Notes: generated from the sequence alone by a model not told the origin. DNA of 64,000 nt from Actinomadura hibisca NBRC 15177 (GCF_001552635.1 NZ_BCRO01000064.1:20492-84491), one strand, 5' to 3'. Numbered from the stretch's first letter, positions 8,484 through 16,305 are shown. Numbers and translations are program-made.

Positions 8484-9350
8484 GTGACTCCAGAGACGCC
8501 GGGAAGCGGATCCACGGTGCGCCGGATCCTGCTCGGATCACAACTGCGCCGTCTGCGCGAGCAGCGGGGCGTGACCCGGCAGGCCGCCGGCTACACCATC
8601 CGCGCGTCGGAGTCCAAGATCAGCCGCCTGGAACTGGGCCGGGTGAGCTTCAAGGAACGCGACGTCGACGACCTGCTCACCCTGTACGGGGTGAGCGACG
8701 AGACCGAGCGCGAGGCGCTGCTGCAACTGGCCCGCGACGCCAACACGCCGGGCTGGTGGCACCGGTACAACGACGTGCTGCCGAACTGGTTCCAGACCTA
8801 TGTGGGCCTGGAGGAGTCGGCGGCGATGATCCGTACCTACGAGCTCCAGTTCGTCCCCGGCCTGCTCCAGTCGGAGGGCTACGCGCGGTCGGTGATCCGG
8901 CTGGGCAACTCCGGCGCGGCCGACCACGAGATCGACCAGCGGGTCGAGCTGCGGATGCAGCGGTGCGAGCGGCTGAGCGCGCCCGACGCCCCGCGCCTGT
9001 GGGCGGTCCTGGACGAGGGGGCGCTGCGGCGTCCCATCGGCGGGCCGGAGGTGATGCGCGGCCAGTTCGAGCACCTCATCGAGATGTCCAAACTCCCCAA
9101 CGTGACCATTCAGATCATGCCGTTCCGGTTCGGCGGCCACGCCGCCGAGGGCGGCGCGTTCTCGATCCTGCGCTTTCCCGAGCAGGACCTGCCGGACGTG
9201 GTTTACGTCGAGAACCTCACCGGCGCGATGTACCTCGACAAGCGCGACGACGTCGACACCTACCTGCAGGCGATGGAACGCCTGTGCGTGGACAGCGAGA
9301 CGCCCGAGCGCACCGTCGAGCTTCTCGGTGATTTCCTCAGAGAGACATGA
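8484..9350 (+). CDS. XRE-type HTH regulator with DUF5753 domain (WhiJ-like)
   Basis: The 288-residue product has an N-terminal Cro/CI-type helix-turn-helix (about residues 14-75, LRRLREQRGVTRQAAG through SKISRLELG). The DUF5753 domain follows (residues ~100-280) with the family signatures WFQTYVGLEE, FVPGLLQSEGYAR and VTIQIMPF. Proteins of this WhiJ-like family act with a small DUF397 protein in Streptomyces developmental clusters; the HTH part binds DNA and the partner relieves it. The GTG start follows GGGAGG by 6 nt. The stop overlaps the DUF397 start by four bases (ATGA), indicating coupled translation. Confidence 0.92.
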   Translation: MTPETPGSGSTVRRILLGSQLRRLREQRGVTRQAAGYTIRASESKISRLELGRVSFKERDVDDLLTLYGVSDETEREALLQLARDANTPGWWHRYNDVLPNWFQTYVGLEESAAMIRTYELQFVPGLLQSEGYARSVIRLGNSGAADHEIDQRVELRMQRCERLSAPDAPRLWAVLDEGALRRPIGGPEVMRGQFEHLIEMSKLPNVTIQIMPFRFGGHAAEGGAFSILRFPEQDLPDVVYVENLTGAMYLDKRDDVDTYLQAMERLCVDSETPERTVELLGDFLRET

Positions 9351-9607
9351 TGCTCCAGACCGACAGCACCTACAACGGGATGCCCGCGACCAAGCTCCAC
9401 GGGGCGCGGTGGCTGAAGTCCGCCCGCAGCAACTCCCAGGGCAACTGCGTCGAGATCGCGCAACTGCCCGGCGACCGGTTCGCCATGCGCAACTCCCGCC
9501 ACCCCGAGGGCCCCGCCCTCATCTACACCCGCCACGAGATCGAGGCGCTGATCCTGGGCGCCAAGGACGGCGACTTCGACCACCTGATCGCCTCGACCAA
9601 CAACTGA
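9347..9607 (+). CDS. DUF397 small protein (BldB-like)
   Basis: This 86-residue protein is a DUF397 family member, with WLKSARSNSQGNCVEIA near the start, then VRDS-like MRNSRHPEGPALIYTRHE and a C-terminal Trp-free helix. DUF397 proteins are small partners of DUF5753 HTH regulators; BldB of Streptomyces belongs to this family. Translation is coupled to the HTH gene by a four-base overlap. A strong GC-rich hairpin lies five bases past the stop. The exact biochemical role is inferred from the family. Confidence 0.92.
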   Translation: MMLQTDSTYNGMPATKLHGARWLKSARSNSQGNCVEIAQLPGDRFAMRNSRHPEGPALIYTRHEIEALILGAKDGDFDHLIASTNN

Positions 9608-9612
9608 CCGCG

Positions 9613-9636
9613 GCCCCCGCCCTCCGGGGCGGGGGC
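9613..9636. terminator. Bidirectional GC hairpin between DUF397 and kinase genes
   Basis: GCCCCCGCCC and its exact complement form a 10-bp stem with loop TCCG, 5 bp past the DUF397 stop and ~20 bp past the convergent kinase gene's stop. It can serve both genes. Confidence 0.7.
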
Positions 9637-9656
9637 GGCTCCCGGCCGGGCGGCGC

Positions 9657-11474
9657 TCAGCCGCAGTTGCCGTAGGGGGCCGCGGCCCCGTTCCCGCCGA
9701 ACCGCACGCACGTCTTGCGCGCCGACACGAAGACCGGCCCGGCGTACCACTCGAACGAACCGCCGTCGGCGATCCGGCCGCCGCCCTGCTTCTGGATCCA
9801 CACCGACACCGACGAGCGCTTGCCCACGTTCACCGTCTTCATGGTGACGGCGCAGTTGTAGGTGCCGTTGTAGAGCAGGTACGCCGTTCCGCCGGATCCG
9901 GCGACCGAGCGCTGCACGTAGTAGCCCGAGCCCTTGCCCGCGGTGTTGCAGGCGGCCTGCGGCGTGTACTTGTTGGCCGGTTCCGGGGCGGTCGGCGTGG
10001 TGCCGTTGTTCCCGCCGGTGTCGTTGGACGGGGTTCCGCCGGCCTGGTCCTTGTTCGACTCCTTGGTGTCGCCCTTGGTGTCCTTGCCGTTCTGGTCCTT
10101 CTGCTGCTGCTTCTGCTTGTTCGGCGGCTGCTGCTGTTGCTGTTGCTGCCGTTTCTTGGGGTCCTTGGATTCCTTGGAGCCGCCCGCCTGGCCGTTCTGG
10201 GACTCCCCGGAGGCCGCCTGCCCGGCGGTGGCGGCGCTCTCGCGCTGGTCGGCCTTGTCGTCACCCGAACGCGCCGTGGCCGCCCACACCGCGCCGCCGC
10301 CCAGCACCGACAGCACCGCGACCGCCGCGGCCACCGGGACGAGACGGCCGCGCCGGGAGGACGCCGGTGCGGGCGGTTGCGGGGCGGTGTGGCCGTGCAT
10401 CTGGGGAGGCGGCGGCACGGCGATCCCGTGCGGGGGCGCGGAAGCGTACGGGGGGACGGCCCCGTGCGGGTGCGTCGACCCGTGCGGCGGGGTGGTCCCG
10501 TGCGGTGTGGTCGCGCCGTGCGGCGGAGCGGCCCCGGACGCCTGGGCGGACGCCTCCGGAAGGGGCGCGGGTGGGAACGTTCCCGGGAACGGGGGCGGCG
10601 GGCCGGGCGCCGACGCGGGCGCGGCGGGGGTGATGCCGGTCGCCGCGTTCACCAGCCGTTCCTGCGCCTGGCGCGCCGAGGGCCGCAGGCGCGGCTCCTT
10701 GGCCAGGCACGCCAGCACCAGCCCGCGCAGCGGGTCGGTGAGGTCGCCGAGGTCGGGCTCGCCGGTGAGGATGCGGTGCATGACCGCGGCCATGTCGTCG
10801 TTGCCGAAGGCGGGCCGCCCGTTCGCCGCGAACACCATCGTGGTGCCCCAGGCGAACATGTCGGCGGCCGGGCCCACCTCGCCGCCGGTGAAGTGCTCGG
10901 GCGCCATGTAGGCGGGGGTGCCGACGTTCTGGGTCTCGCCGGCCGCGTTCAGCGCCCGCGCCACCCCGAAGTCGATCACGCGCGGGCCGTCCGGGCCCAT
11001 CATGACGTTGTGCGGCTTGAAGTCGCGGTGCACGATCCCGGCCTGGTGGATCGCGGTCAGCGCGGTCAGCGTGCTGATCGCCAGCCGCTCCAGCGCCCCG
11101 GCCGCGCGCGGCCCCTCGGCCTGGACCAGCCGGTGCAGCGACCGCCCCGGCACGTACTCGCCGACGATGTAGGGCTGGTCGCCCTCGACGTCGGCGTCCA
11201 GGACCTGCGCGGTGCAGAACCGGGCGACCCGCTTGGCCACCTCCAGCTCCCGCACGAAGCGCGCCCGCGCCGAGTCGTCCTCGGTCAGGCCCGCGTGCAG
11301 CAGCTTGATGGCGACGTGCGCCGAGGAGCGCGAGCCGCCGTCGGCCACCGGCCGTCCCAGGAACACCGCGCCCTGGCCGCCCTCGCCGAGCCGGCCCAGG
11401 ATCTCGTAGCCGCCCAGCCGCGTCGGATCACCTGATCGCAGCGGGTGAGCGTCCGGCATCGTCCTGTCGCTCAC
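9657..11474 (-). CDS. Transmembrane Ser/Thr protein kinase with SapA-like extracellular domain
   Basis: The first ~265 residues of this 605-residue protein are a complete Hanks-type kinase: GRLGEGGQGAVF loop, VAIKLL lysine, catalytic HRDFKPHN, IDFG, and APEH in the activation segment. A Pro/His/Gly-rich juxtamembrane linker (HGTTPPHGS) leads to one membrane helix (VPVAAAVAVLSVLGGGAVWA). Outside the cell comes a Gln/Lys-rich tract with a run of seven Gln. The last ~100 residues, starting AACNTAGKGSGYYVQRS and containing TAYLLYNGTYNCAVTMKT and YAGPVFV, resemble Streptomyces spore-associated protein A. No PASTA repeats are present. GTG is chosen as start because GGAAGG lies 7 nt upstream. It probably signals a cell-surface condition; the ligand is unknown. 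Confidence 0.88.
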   Translation of the reverse strand: MSDRTMPDAHPLRSGDPTRLGGYEILGRLGEGGQGAVFLGRPVADGGSRSSAHVAIKLLHAGLTEDDSARARFVRELEVAKRVARFCTAQVLDADVEGDQPYIVGEYVPGRSLHRLVQAEGPRAAGALERLAISTLTALTAIHQAGIVHRDFKPHNVMMGPDGPRVIDFGVARALNAAGETQNVGTPAYMAPEHFTGGEVGPAADMFAWGTTMVFAANGRPAFGNDDMAAVMHRILTGEPDLGDLTDPLRGLVLACLAKEPRLRPSARQAQERLVNAATGITPAAPASAPGPPPPFPGTFPPAPLPEASAQASGAAPPHGATTPHGTTPPHGSTHPHGAVPPYASAPPHGIAVPPPPQMHGHTAPQPPAPASSRRGRLVPVAAAVAVLSVLGGGAVWAATARSGDDKADQRESAATAGQAASGESQNGQAGGSKESKDPKKRQQQQQQQPPNKQKQQQKDQNGKDTKGDTKESNKDQAGGTPSNDTGGNNGTTPTAPEPANKYTPQAACNTAGKGSGYYVQRSVAGSGGTAYLLYNGTYNCAVTMKTVNVGKRSSVSVWIQKQGGGRIADGGSFEWYAGPVFVSARKTCVRFGGNGAAAPYGNCG

Positions 11475-11631
11475 ACCGCTGCCTTCCGTCGCCCTGGTCC
11501 CGGAATTTCCAAGACTATTAGCCAGCAGAGGGTATGCCCTTCGCAAACCGGACCGTCGACCGTCGGCGAAAAAGCCGCGGCGGCGGCCGCCGGACATCGG
11601 GTCCAGGGGCCGCCGCCGCGGGCAGGTCAGG

Positions 11632-11805
11632 TCAGGCCGGGTCGGGGGTCCGCCGCGCGGGGCGGTGCCCGTCCCGGTGGCCCGGCGGGCCCTCCGGGGC
11701 GTGGTGGCGTTCCAGCCGGGCGGCGACGGCGAGGGCCCGCAGGGAGCGGGTTCGCACGCCGGAATGGTCCTGGGTCGGCCGTGGCCTGGGGATGCTGCTG
11801 CGCAT
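11632..11805 (-). CDS. Possible small basic protein, 57 residues
   Basis: I do not recognise this ORF. It is supported by a perfect GGAGG six bases before an ATG in an otherwise empty 470-bp divergent spacer between the kinase gene and the CGNR gene. The product is basic and rich in Arg, Pro and His, with one probable helix (TRSLRALAVAARLERHH) and no membrane segment. The divergent spacer upstream contains a GTTGCAAC palindrome near 11856 and AT-rich bases suited to a promoter. It could equally be a leader peptide or a chance ORF. The remaining spacer from 11475 to 11631 holds nothing I can name. Confidence 0.4.
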   Translation of the reverse strand: MRSSIPRPRPTQDHSGVRTRSLRALAVAARLERHHAPEGPPGHRDGHRPARRTPDPA

Positions 11806-11947
11806 GGGCTGCCTCCGGGGCGTGGGAAGGATGGGGCGGGTGGTGCGTGCGGTAGTTGCAACGGCAAACGATCTACCTTTATTCCGCGGGGGCGCCCGTT
11901 CCCCGGGCTCACGATCGGCCGGACGGACGCTCACGGTTGGTGACATC

Positions 11948-12550
11948 ATGACCGCCGTGAGTCCCGACCGCATCGAGATCGGGGTGGCCCCGGCGCTCGG
12001 TGAGCCCCTCGCCGTCGAGTTCGGCAACACCCGCCACACCGTGCGCGGCGACCTGCGCGAGGGGTTGGCCACGACCGCCATGCTGGCCGCCTGGCTGCGC
12101 GCGCACGCGGGGGACTTCCCCGGCGAGCTGGCCTTCTCCGCCGCCCGCGCGCTGGGGGACGGCGACCTGTTCCGGTTCGTGCGGCTGCGCGACGCCGTCC
12201 GCGCGCTGGCCCGCGCGCTGGTGAACGACGCGCCGCCGCCCGCGATCCCCCTGGCGACGCTGAACGAGGCCGCGGCCACCGCGCCGAGCTGGCCGCGCCT
12301 CTCCTGGGCGGCCGTCCCCCTGGTGCAGGAGGTGACCGCCGCGCCGCCGCCCGACGCGGCGCTGTCGGTGATCGCCGCGTCGGCCGTCCACGTGCTCGGC
12401 GGGCCGCAACGGTCGGCGCTGCGCGCGTGCGGCGGCCCCGGGTGCGTCCTGTTCTTCGTGCGGCGGCATCCGCGCCGCGCGTGGTGCTCGCCGGGCTGCG
12501 GCAACCGGGCGCGGGTGAGCCGCCACTACGAGCGGCACCGGGCCCGCTGA
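11948..12550 (+). CDS. CGNR zinc-finger protein (ABATE domain)
   Basis: This 200-residue protein begins with the ABATE domain signature LAVEFGNTRHTVRGDL. It ends with the four-cysteine CGNR zinc finger, C-GGPGCVLFFV then RRAWCSPGCGNRARVSRHYERH. Family members are putative transcription regulators in actinomycetes that may respond to small molecules through the N-terminal domain; direct evidence is sparse. ATG is preferred, with GGTGA upstream; GTG at 11957 is possible. The gene is divergent from the small basic ORF and kinase gene. The four Cys and the terminal Arg-rich helix are intact. Confidence 0.88.
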   Translation: MTAVSPDRIEIGVAPALGEPLAVEFGNTRHTVRGDLREGLATTAMLAAWLRAHAGDFPGELAFSAARALGDGDLFRFVRLRDAVRALARALVNDAPPPAIPLATLNEAAATAPSWPRLSWAAVPLVQEVTAAPPPDAALSVIAASAVHVLGGPQRSALRACGGPGCVLFFVRRHPRRAWCSPGCGNRARVSRHYERHRAR

Positions 12551-12564
12551 TGGTGAGGCGCTCC

Positions 12565-12588
12565 AACCTAGGTTGTATTTCTACCTAG
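12565..12588. promoter_or_regulatory. Palindrome and repeated ACCTAG upstream of CPBP gene
   Basis: AACCTAGGTT is a perfect 10-bp palindrome, and ACCTAG recurs 17 bp to the right in a locally AT-rich stretch before the CPBP protease gene. It is a candidate operator for the CPBP-PadR unit (inference). Confidence 0.35.
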
Positions 12589-12642
12589 CTTGCTCTAACG
12601 TTTAGATCGTTCGGGCAACTACCCCCCGCTTGGAGCGCCACC

Positions 12643-13392
12643 ATGTCGATCTCCCCCGACTTCTCGACGCCGGGCCTGGTCCTGGCCGTCCTGCTGGCCG
12701 CCTGCGTGCTGGTCGGCGAGCCGCTGCTGGGCAAGATCAGCTACGACCGGCTGGCCCGCCGCCGCGACCGCGACCCCCGCGCCCTGATCCGCACGTTGCG
12801 GCTCTGGATGGCCTCCTCCTGGACGCTGGCCGGGCTGGCGATGGTGATCGTGGCGGTCTCGCCGGGCGTCGGGCTGGCGGACGTCGGCCTGGCCGTGGCG
12901 GGCGACCCCGGCGAGGTCGCCGGGACCGTCACCGGGATGGTCACCGTCATGGTCGTCCTGGGCCTGCTGCTCTGGTGGGCGGGCCGGTCCGGGCGCCTGC
13001 CGGGGCTGCGCAGGCTGACCGAGCGCCAGTCCGCGGGCTTCGAGGCGCTGCTGCCGCGCACCCCCCGCGAGCGCTGGGCCGGGCTGGGCATGGCGATCAC
13101 CGCGGGCGTCTGCGAGGAGGTCGTCTACCGGGGGATGCTGATCGCCCTCGGCGTCGGCGTGCTCGGCCTGCCGCTCAAGGGGGCGGCCGTCCTGGCGCTG
13201 GTGGTCTTCGCGGTGGGGCACCTGTACCAGGGCTGGCGGAACGTGCTGGTGGTCGCGCTGCCCGGCTACGCGCTGACCATGATGTACCTGTCCACCGGCA
13301 GCCTGCTGGTGCCGATCCTGGTGCACATCGCCATCGACGTCCGGAGCCTGGCGCTGGCTCCCGCGCCCCGTCCGGCCGTCCGGAACGGCTAG
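12643..13392 (+). CDS. CPBP-family intramembrane metalloprotease (CAAX prenyl protease-like)
   Basis: This 249-residue membrane protein has about seven hydrophobic segments. The CPBP/ABI motif 1 EExxxR is present as CEEVVYRGML, with the later motifs in AVGHLYQG (His) and PILVHIAID (His and Asp). These are the metal-ligand positions of the Rce1-like glutamate intramembrane proteases. The bacterial substrate is usually unknown; some act in bacteriocin immunity or peptide processing. It is followed after 39 bp by padR on the same strand and may be controlled by it. Confidence 0.88.
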   Translation: MSISPDFSTPGLVLAVLLAACVLVGEPLLGKISYDRLARRRDRDPRALIRTLRLWMASSWTLAGLAMVIVAVSPGVGLADVGLAVAGDPGEVAGTVTGMVTVMVVLGLLLWWAGRSGRLPGLRRLTERQSAGFEALLPRTPRERWAGLGMAITAGVCEEVVYRGMLIALGVGVLGLPLKGAAVLALVVFAVGHLYQGWRNVLVVALPGYALTMMYLSTGSLLVPILVHIAIDVRSLALAPAPRPAVRNG

Positions 13393-13431
13393 ATTGCGTC
13401 CCTGCCCGTGCCGTCACCAGGAACGAGGACC

Positions 13432-13770
13432 ATGGCCACCGACCGCCGCGCGAGCTGGCTCAAGGGCGTGCTGGACCTGCTCGTGCTCGCCAGCCTCACC
13501 GAGGGCGAGAGCTACGGCTATGAGATCGCCAAGTCGCTCGGCGCGGCCGGGCTCGGCCAGATCAAGGGCGGCACCCTCTACCCGGTGCTGAACCGGCTGG
13601 AGGAGGCCGGGCTGGTGGCGGCCGAGTTCCGGGCCGCCGACCGGGGACCGGGCCGCCGCTACTACACGCTGACGCCGCAGGGCCGCGAGACGCTCGCCGA
13701 GCAGGGCGGCCTGTGGCTGGCGTTCGACGAGTCGGTCCGCACGCTGCTGGCCGAGGGGGGAATCCGATGA
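13432..13770 (+). CDS. PadR-family transcriptional regulator
   Basis: At 112 residues this is a PadR-s1 type winged helix: WLKGVLDLLVLASLTEGESYGYEIAKSL, then the recognition region GGTLYPVLNRLEEAGLV and the wing GPGRRYYTLTPQGRETL. Only a short C-terminal helix for dimerisation follows. ATG is preferred over an upstream GTG at 13408 because AGGA precedes it and it aligns with the family start. PadR proteins normally repress a neighbouring transporter or membrane protein; here the co-transcribed membrane protein overlaps its stop by four bases and the CPBP gene lies upstream. Confidence 0.92.
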   Translation: MATDRRASWLKGVLDLLVLASLTEGESYGYEIAKSLGAAGLGQIKGGTLYPVLNRLEEAGLVAAEFRAADRGPGRRYYTLTPQGRETLAEQGGLWLAFDESVRTLLAEGGIR

Positions 13771-14489
13771 CCGCCGCCTACTTCGACGAACTGGCCGCCC
13801 ACCTGCGCGAGCGCGGCGTCCCGGCCGACGAGGCGGCGGGCACGGTCGACGACCTGGCCGCCTACGCCGCCGAGTCGGACGCCGACCCCGAGGAGGAGTT
13901 CGGCCCCGCCGAGATCTTCGCCGCCCAGCTGTCCCCGGGCCGCGCCGAGGCCCCCGCCCCCGAGGACGGCCCGGCCGCGCAGACGTGGGTGTGGACCGCC
14001 GACGCGTTCCAGGACCGCGCCCTCCTCGACCGGTACGGCGACCAGGGCTGGGAGGTCGAGCGCATCGACCACCTGGGCCGCTTCGTGAGCCGCCGCGCCG
14101 CCGACGGCCCGCTGCGCTGGGAGTACCGGCGCGAGACGGTCCTGGGCGTCGGCCGCCGCGCCCTGACCGAACGCCTGGCCCCCGACGGCTGGGAACCGTG
14201 CGGGACGTGGATGTACTTCGAGTACTTCAAGCGTCCGAAGGCGGCCTCCGAGGGCCCGGCGGGCACCCTGGCCGACGTGCCGGAGACGCCGTCGCGCCGC
14301 CTGTTCTGGAGCCGGCGGCTGTATGCGTTCCTCGGCTGCTACGTGGCGTTCCTGGTCGCGCTGATCGTCGCGTCGGTGCTGTGGGGCGACTCGATGCACG
14401 GCTTCCTGGCGGGCCTGGCGACGGGCGCGGGCATCGCGCTGCTGGCGGCGGGCGTCCTGATGGTCCGCATCCGGCGCAACTCCCGCTGA
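13767..14489 (+). CDS. DUF2812-like membrane protein encoded with PadR
   Basis: Residues 1-40 of this 240-residue protein form a helical segment resembling the N-terminal DUF1700/HAAS-type helix found next to PadR regulators. Residues ~70-155 contain DRALLDRYGDQGWEVERI and GTWMYFEYFKRP, resembling the DUF2812 domain. Two membrane helices follow (LYAFLGCYVAFLVALIVASVLW and FLAGLATGAGIALLAAGVLMV). PadR-HAAS pairs are thought to form membrane-linked regulatory units. The ATG overlaps the padR stop (ATGA) and has GAGGGGGG upstream, so the two are co-translated. The domain names are from memory of the families and are tentative. Confidence 0.65.
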   Translation: MTAAYFDELAAHLRERGVPADEAAGTVDDLAAYAAESDADPEEEFGPAEIFAAQLSPGRAEAPAPEDGPAAQTWVWTADAFQDRALLDRYGDQGWEVERIDHLGRFVSRRAADGPLRWEYRRETVLGVGRRALTERLAPDGWEPCGTWMYFEYFKRPKAASEGPAGTLADVPETPSRRLFWSRRLYAFLGCYVAFLVALIVASVLWGDSMHGFLAGLATGAGIALLAAGVLMVRIRRNSR

Positions 14490-14498
14490 CCCGCCTGT

Positions 14499-15053
14499 TC
14501 AGGCCGCCGGAGAGCGGGCCTGGACGGCGGTCTCCAGGGCGTCCAGGCGGGCGAGGGCACGGGGAGTGCTCACGAAGGTCAGCACGATCAGCACCAGGAA
14601 GAGCGCGGTCTCCAGGTACCAGCCGGGGGCGTCGTTGAGCACGGCGTTCAGGACGCCCAGCGCCGCCAGCGCGCCGTAGAGCCACGGATTGCGGCGGCGC
14701 GCGACATGGAGCTGGTCGCGTCGGTGCCGGGCCTGGGCGAGCGTGGCGGTGTCCAGGCCCGGGTCGGCGGCGGGCTCGCCGGTGCGGAGGGCGCGGGTGA
14801 CGTCGATGAGCTGGCCGCGGCTGAGGTGGCCGATTCTGGCCTGCTCACGGCGGCGCATCAGGACGAGCACGGCGGTCATCGCGGCGGCGAACAGCACCCC
14901 GAACGCGGCACCGGTGGCGAAGACGGCACGGAGCGACGGGTCCGGCTGCAACAGGGCGGTGAGCTGGGCCGCGAGCAACGTCGTCAGCACGGCCGTGCCG
15001 AGGAAATAGGCCCAAGGAGGCACGGTGGCGATGCTGTCGCGCAGATCGGTCAT
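14499..15053 (-). CDS. Polytopic membrane protein of unknown function
   Basis: This 184-residue product has two N-terminal membrane helices (about residues 13-34 and 44-65) and two near the C-terminus (about 124-160). Between them lies a charged cytoplasmic stretch, including GHLSRGQLIDVTRALRTGEPAADP. I do not recognise the family. ATG is the only good start, but no Shine-Dalgarno sequence is visible, so translation may depend on the YnfA gene 32 bp upstream. It is the last gene of the apparent four-gene minus-strand unit starting at 16190 and converges with the PadR partner gene, leaving a 9-bp gap. Confidence 0.65.
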   Translation of the reverse strand: MTDLRDSIATVPPWAYFLGTAVLTTLLAAQLTALLQPDPSLRAVFATGAAFGVLFAAAMTAVLVLMRRREQARIGHLSRGQLIDVTRALRTGEPAADPGLDTATLAQARHRRDQLHVARRRNPWLYGALAALGVLNAVLNDAPGWYLETALFLVLIVLTFVSTPRALARLDALETAVQARSPAA

Positions 15054-15085
15054 GGGGAGAAGAGTGCGCTCGGCTTCAAAGTGCG

Positions 15086-15418
15086 TCAACCGCGTGGGGC
15101 GTACATGATGACGGCGACGCCGACCAGGCACACCAGCGCGCCGAGCACGTCCCAGCGGTCGGGGCGGAAGCCGTCTACGACCATGCCCCAGGCCAGCGAT
15201 CCGGCGACGAACACCCCGCCGTACGCGGCCAGGATGCGGCCGAAGTTGGCGTCGGGCTGCAAGGTGGCCACGAACCCGTAGACGCCCAACGCGGCCACCC
15301 CGGCGCCGATCCACAACAGTCCCCGGTGCTCGCGCACGCCCTGCCACACCAGCCAGGCCCCGCCGATCTCGGCGAGGGCGGCCAGCAGGAACAGTGCCAG
15401 GGAGCGGAGGACCGTCAT
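15086..15418 (-). CDS. YnfA-family small membrane protein
   Basis: This 110-residue protein matches the usual YnfA length (about 108-112). It has four membrane helices and the family signatures LAEIGGAWLVWQ, GFVATLQPDANFGRILAAYGGVFV and DRWDVLGALVCLVGVAVIMYAP. YnfA belongs to the small multidrug-resistance-like superfamily; transport of toxic cations has been proposed. It follows merR by 14 bp in the same direction, which suggests it is part of a metal- or stress-responsive unit (inference). Confidence 0.92.
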   Translation of the reverse strand: MTVLRSLALFLLAALAEIGGAWLVWQGVREHRGLLWIGAGVAALGVYGFVATLQPDANFGRILAAYGGVFVAGSLAWGMVVDGFRPDRWDVLGALVCLVGVAVIMYAPRG

Positions 15419-15432
15419 GATCGGGAGCGTAC

Positions 15433-15846
15433 TCAGGGCCGGACGAGGTCGGTGAACGGCAGCGGGCAGTGCGGCTCGTCCGCGCAGGTCAGCAGGTCGT
15501 CGCAACCGGCGTCGACGGCCTGGCGCAGCGTGGCGCGGATGACCTCCAGGTCGGCCATGCGCCGCTCGACCTCGGCCAGCTTCTCCCGGGCCCGCTCCCG
15601 GAGCCCGGCGTCGCGGTGCCGGTGCGTTCCGGCCTCCAGCAGGTCGGCGACCTCCTCCAGGGTGAACCCCAGCCGCTGCGCGGTCTTGATCACCCGCAGC
15701 AGCGTCACCGCCTCGGCCGGGTACAGCCGGTGCCCGCCCGGCGACCGGCCGGGCTCGGCCAGCAGGCCTCGCCGCTCGTAGTAGCGCAACGTCTGCGGAT
15801 TCACCCCGGCCGCCGCCGCGACCTGCCCGCTGCGCAGGCCGGTCAC
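15433..15846 (-). CDS. MerR-family metal-responsive regulator
   Basis: This 137-residue protein has the MerR winged helix (RSGQVAAAAGVNPQTLRYYERRGLLAEP, GGHRLYP), a long dimerisation helix, and a C-terminal Cys cluster of the form C-D5/6-C-A-D-E-P-H-C suited to metal binding. MerR regulators activate promoters with an overlong 19-20 bp spacer by twisting the DNA. Such a promoter lies upstream of the preceding gene. The GTG start overlaps that gene's stop by four bases. No mercuric reductase or MerT/MerP is present in the window, so the inducer could be mercury, another soft metal or an oxidant. Confidence 0.9.
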   Translation of the reverse strand: MTGLRSGQVAAAAGVNPQTLRYYERRGLLAEPGRSPGGHRLYPAEAVTLLRVIKTAQRLGFTLEEVADLLEAGTHRHRDAGLRERAREKLAEVERRMADLEVIRATLRQAVDAGCDDLLTCADEPHCPLPFTDLVRP

Positions 15847-16190
15847 GCGACGACCTCGGCGGCACGCTCGGCCAGCGCCGCCACGACCTGGGCGTGCTGG
15901 TCGGCGGCACTGATCTCCAGCTCCAGCCCGCCGCCGGTGGCGGTCAGAGTGAAGGTGAAGAACGAGCAGCACCCGGTCTCGCGCGCCGCCAGCTCGGCCG
16001 CCCGCCCGGCGAACTCCGGCTCGGCGCGCAACCGCATCCGGACCCGTCCCGGCGCAACCCGGCGCACTTCGGTGACGGCCTCGGCGAACAGCGCGTCGAA
16101 CTCCCCGATCCGCAACGGCCGCTCGGCCGTCGGCAGCGTGCACGCCTGCGGCGCCCACCCGTCGTCCTGATCCGTCTGCTTGAGCTCCAT
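15843..16190 (-). CDS. Small protein with CC motif, co-encoded with MerR
   Basis: This 115-residue protein has a Cys pair in the motif ETGCCSFFTFTL and another Cys near the N-terminus (QACTLPTAERP). The rest alternates strands and helices and ends in an Ala/Glu-rich helix. Relatives of this layout are commonly encoded next to MerR regulators in actinomycetes, but I know of no assigned function. The vicinal cysteines make metal or thiol binding plausible (inference). It is the first gene of the unit, and its ATG lies only ~7 nt past a predicted -10, so the mRNA may be leaderless. Confidence 0.7.
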   Translation of the reverse strand: MELKQTDQDDGWAPQACTLPTAERPLRIGEFDALFAEAVTEVRRVAPGRVRMRLRAEPEFAGRAAELAARETGCCSFFTFTLTATGGGLELEISAADQHAQVVAALAERAAEVVA

Positions 16191-16197
16191 GTCTCGA

Positions 16198-16228
16198 CGG
16201 TAAGCCTGTACCCCGGTACAGGATGCAA
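16198..16228 (-). promoter_or_regulatory. MerR-type promoter with 19-bp spacer and perfect dyad
   Basis: On the minus strand TTGCAT (-35) and TTACCG (-10) are 19 nt apart. The spacer contains an 8-bp perfect inverted repeat around a 2-bp centre (CCTGTACC-CC-GGTACAGG on the plus strand, 16205-16222). This is the classic MerR promoter geometry. The start codon at 16190 is 7 nt past the -10. Confidence 0.75.
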
Positions 16229-16305
16229 GTGATGATTCGCGGCTGTTCGTCGGTAGGGGACGATGGTCTCCCGTTCGTCCGCCCCTGCGGCAGAAGAGGA
16301 GTCTT

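Noticed and set aside
10085..10160. CAG/CTG repeat as a frameshift or assembly error in the kinase gene
   Set aside because: The run encodes a Gln/Lys tract in frame, and the SapA-like domain continues correctly on the far side.
15086..16190. Mercury-resistance operon
   Set aside because: MerR-type control and cysteines are present, but there is no merA, merT, merP or merB, so only a metal- or thiol-responsive unit can be claimed.
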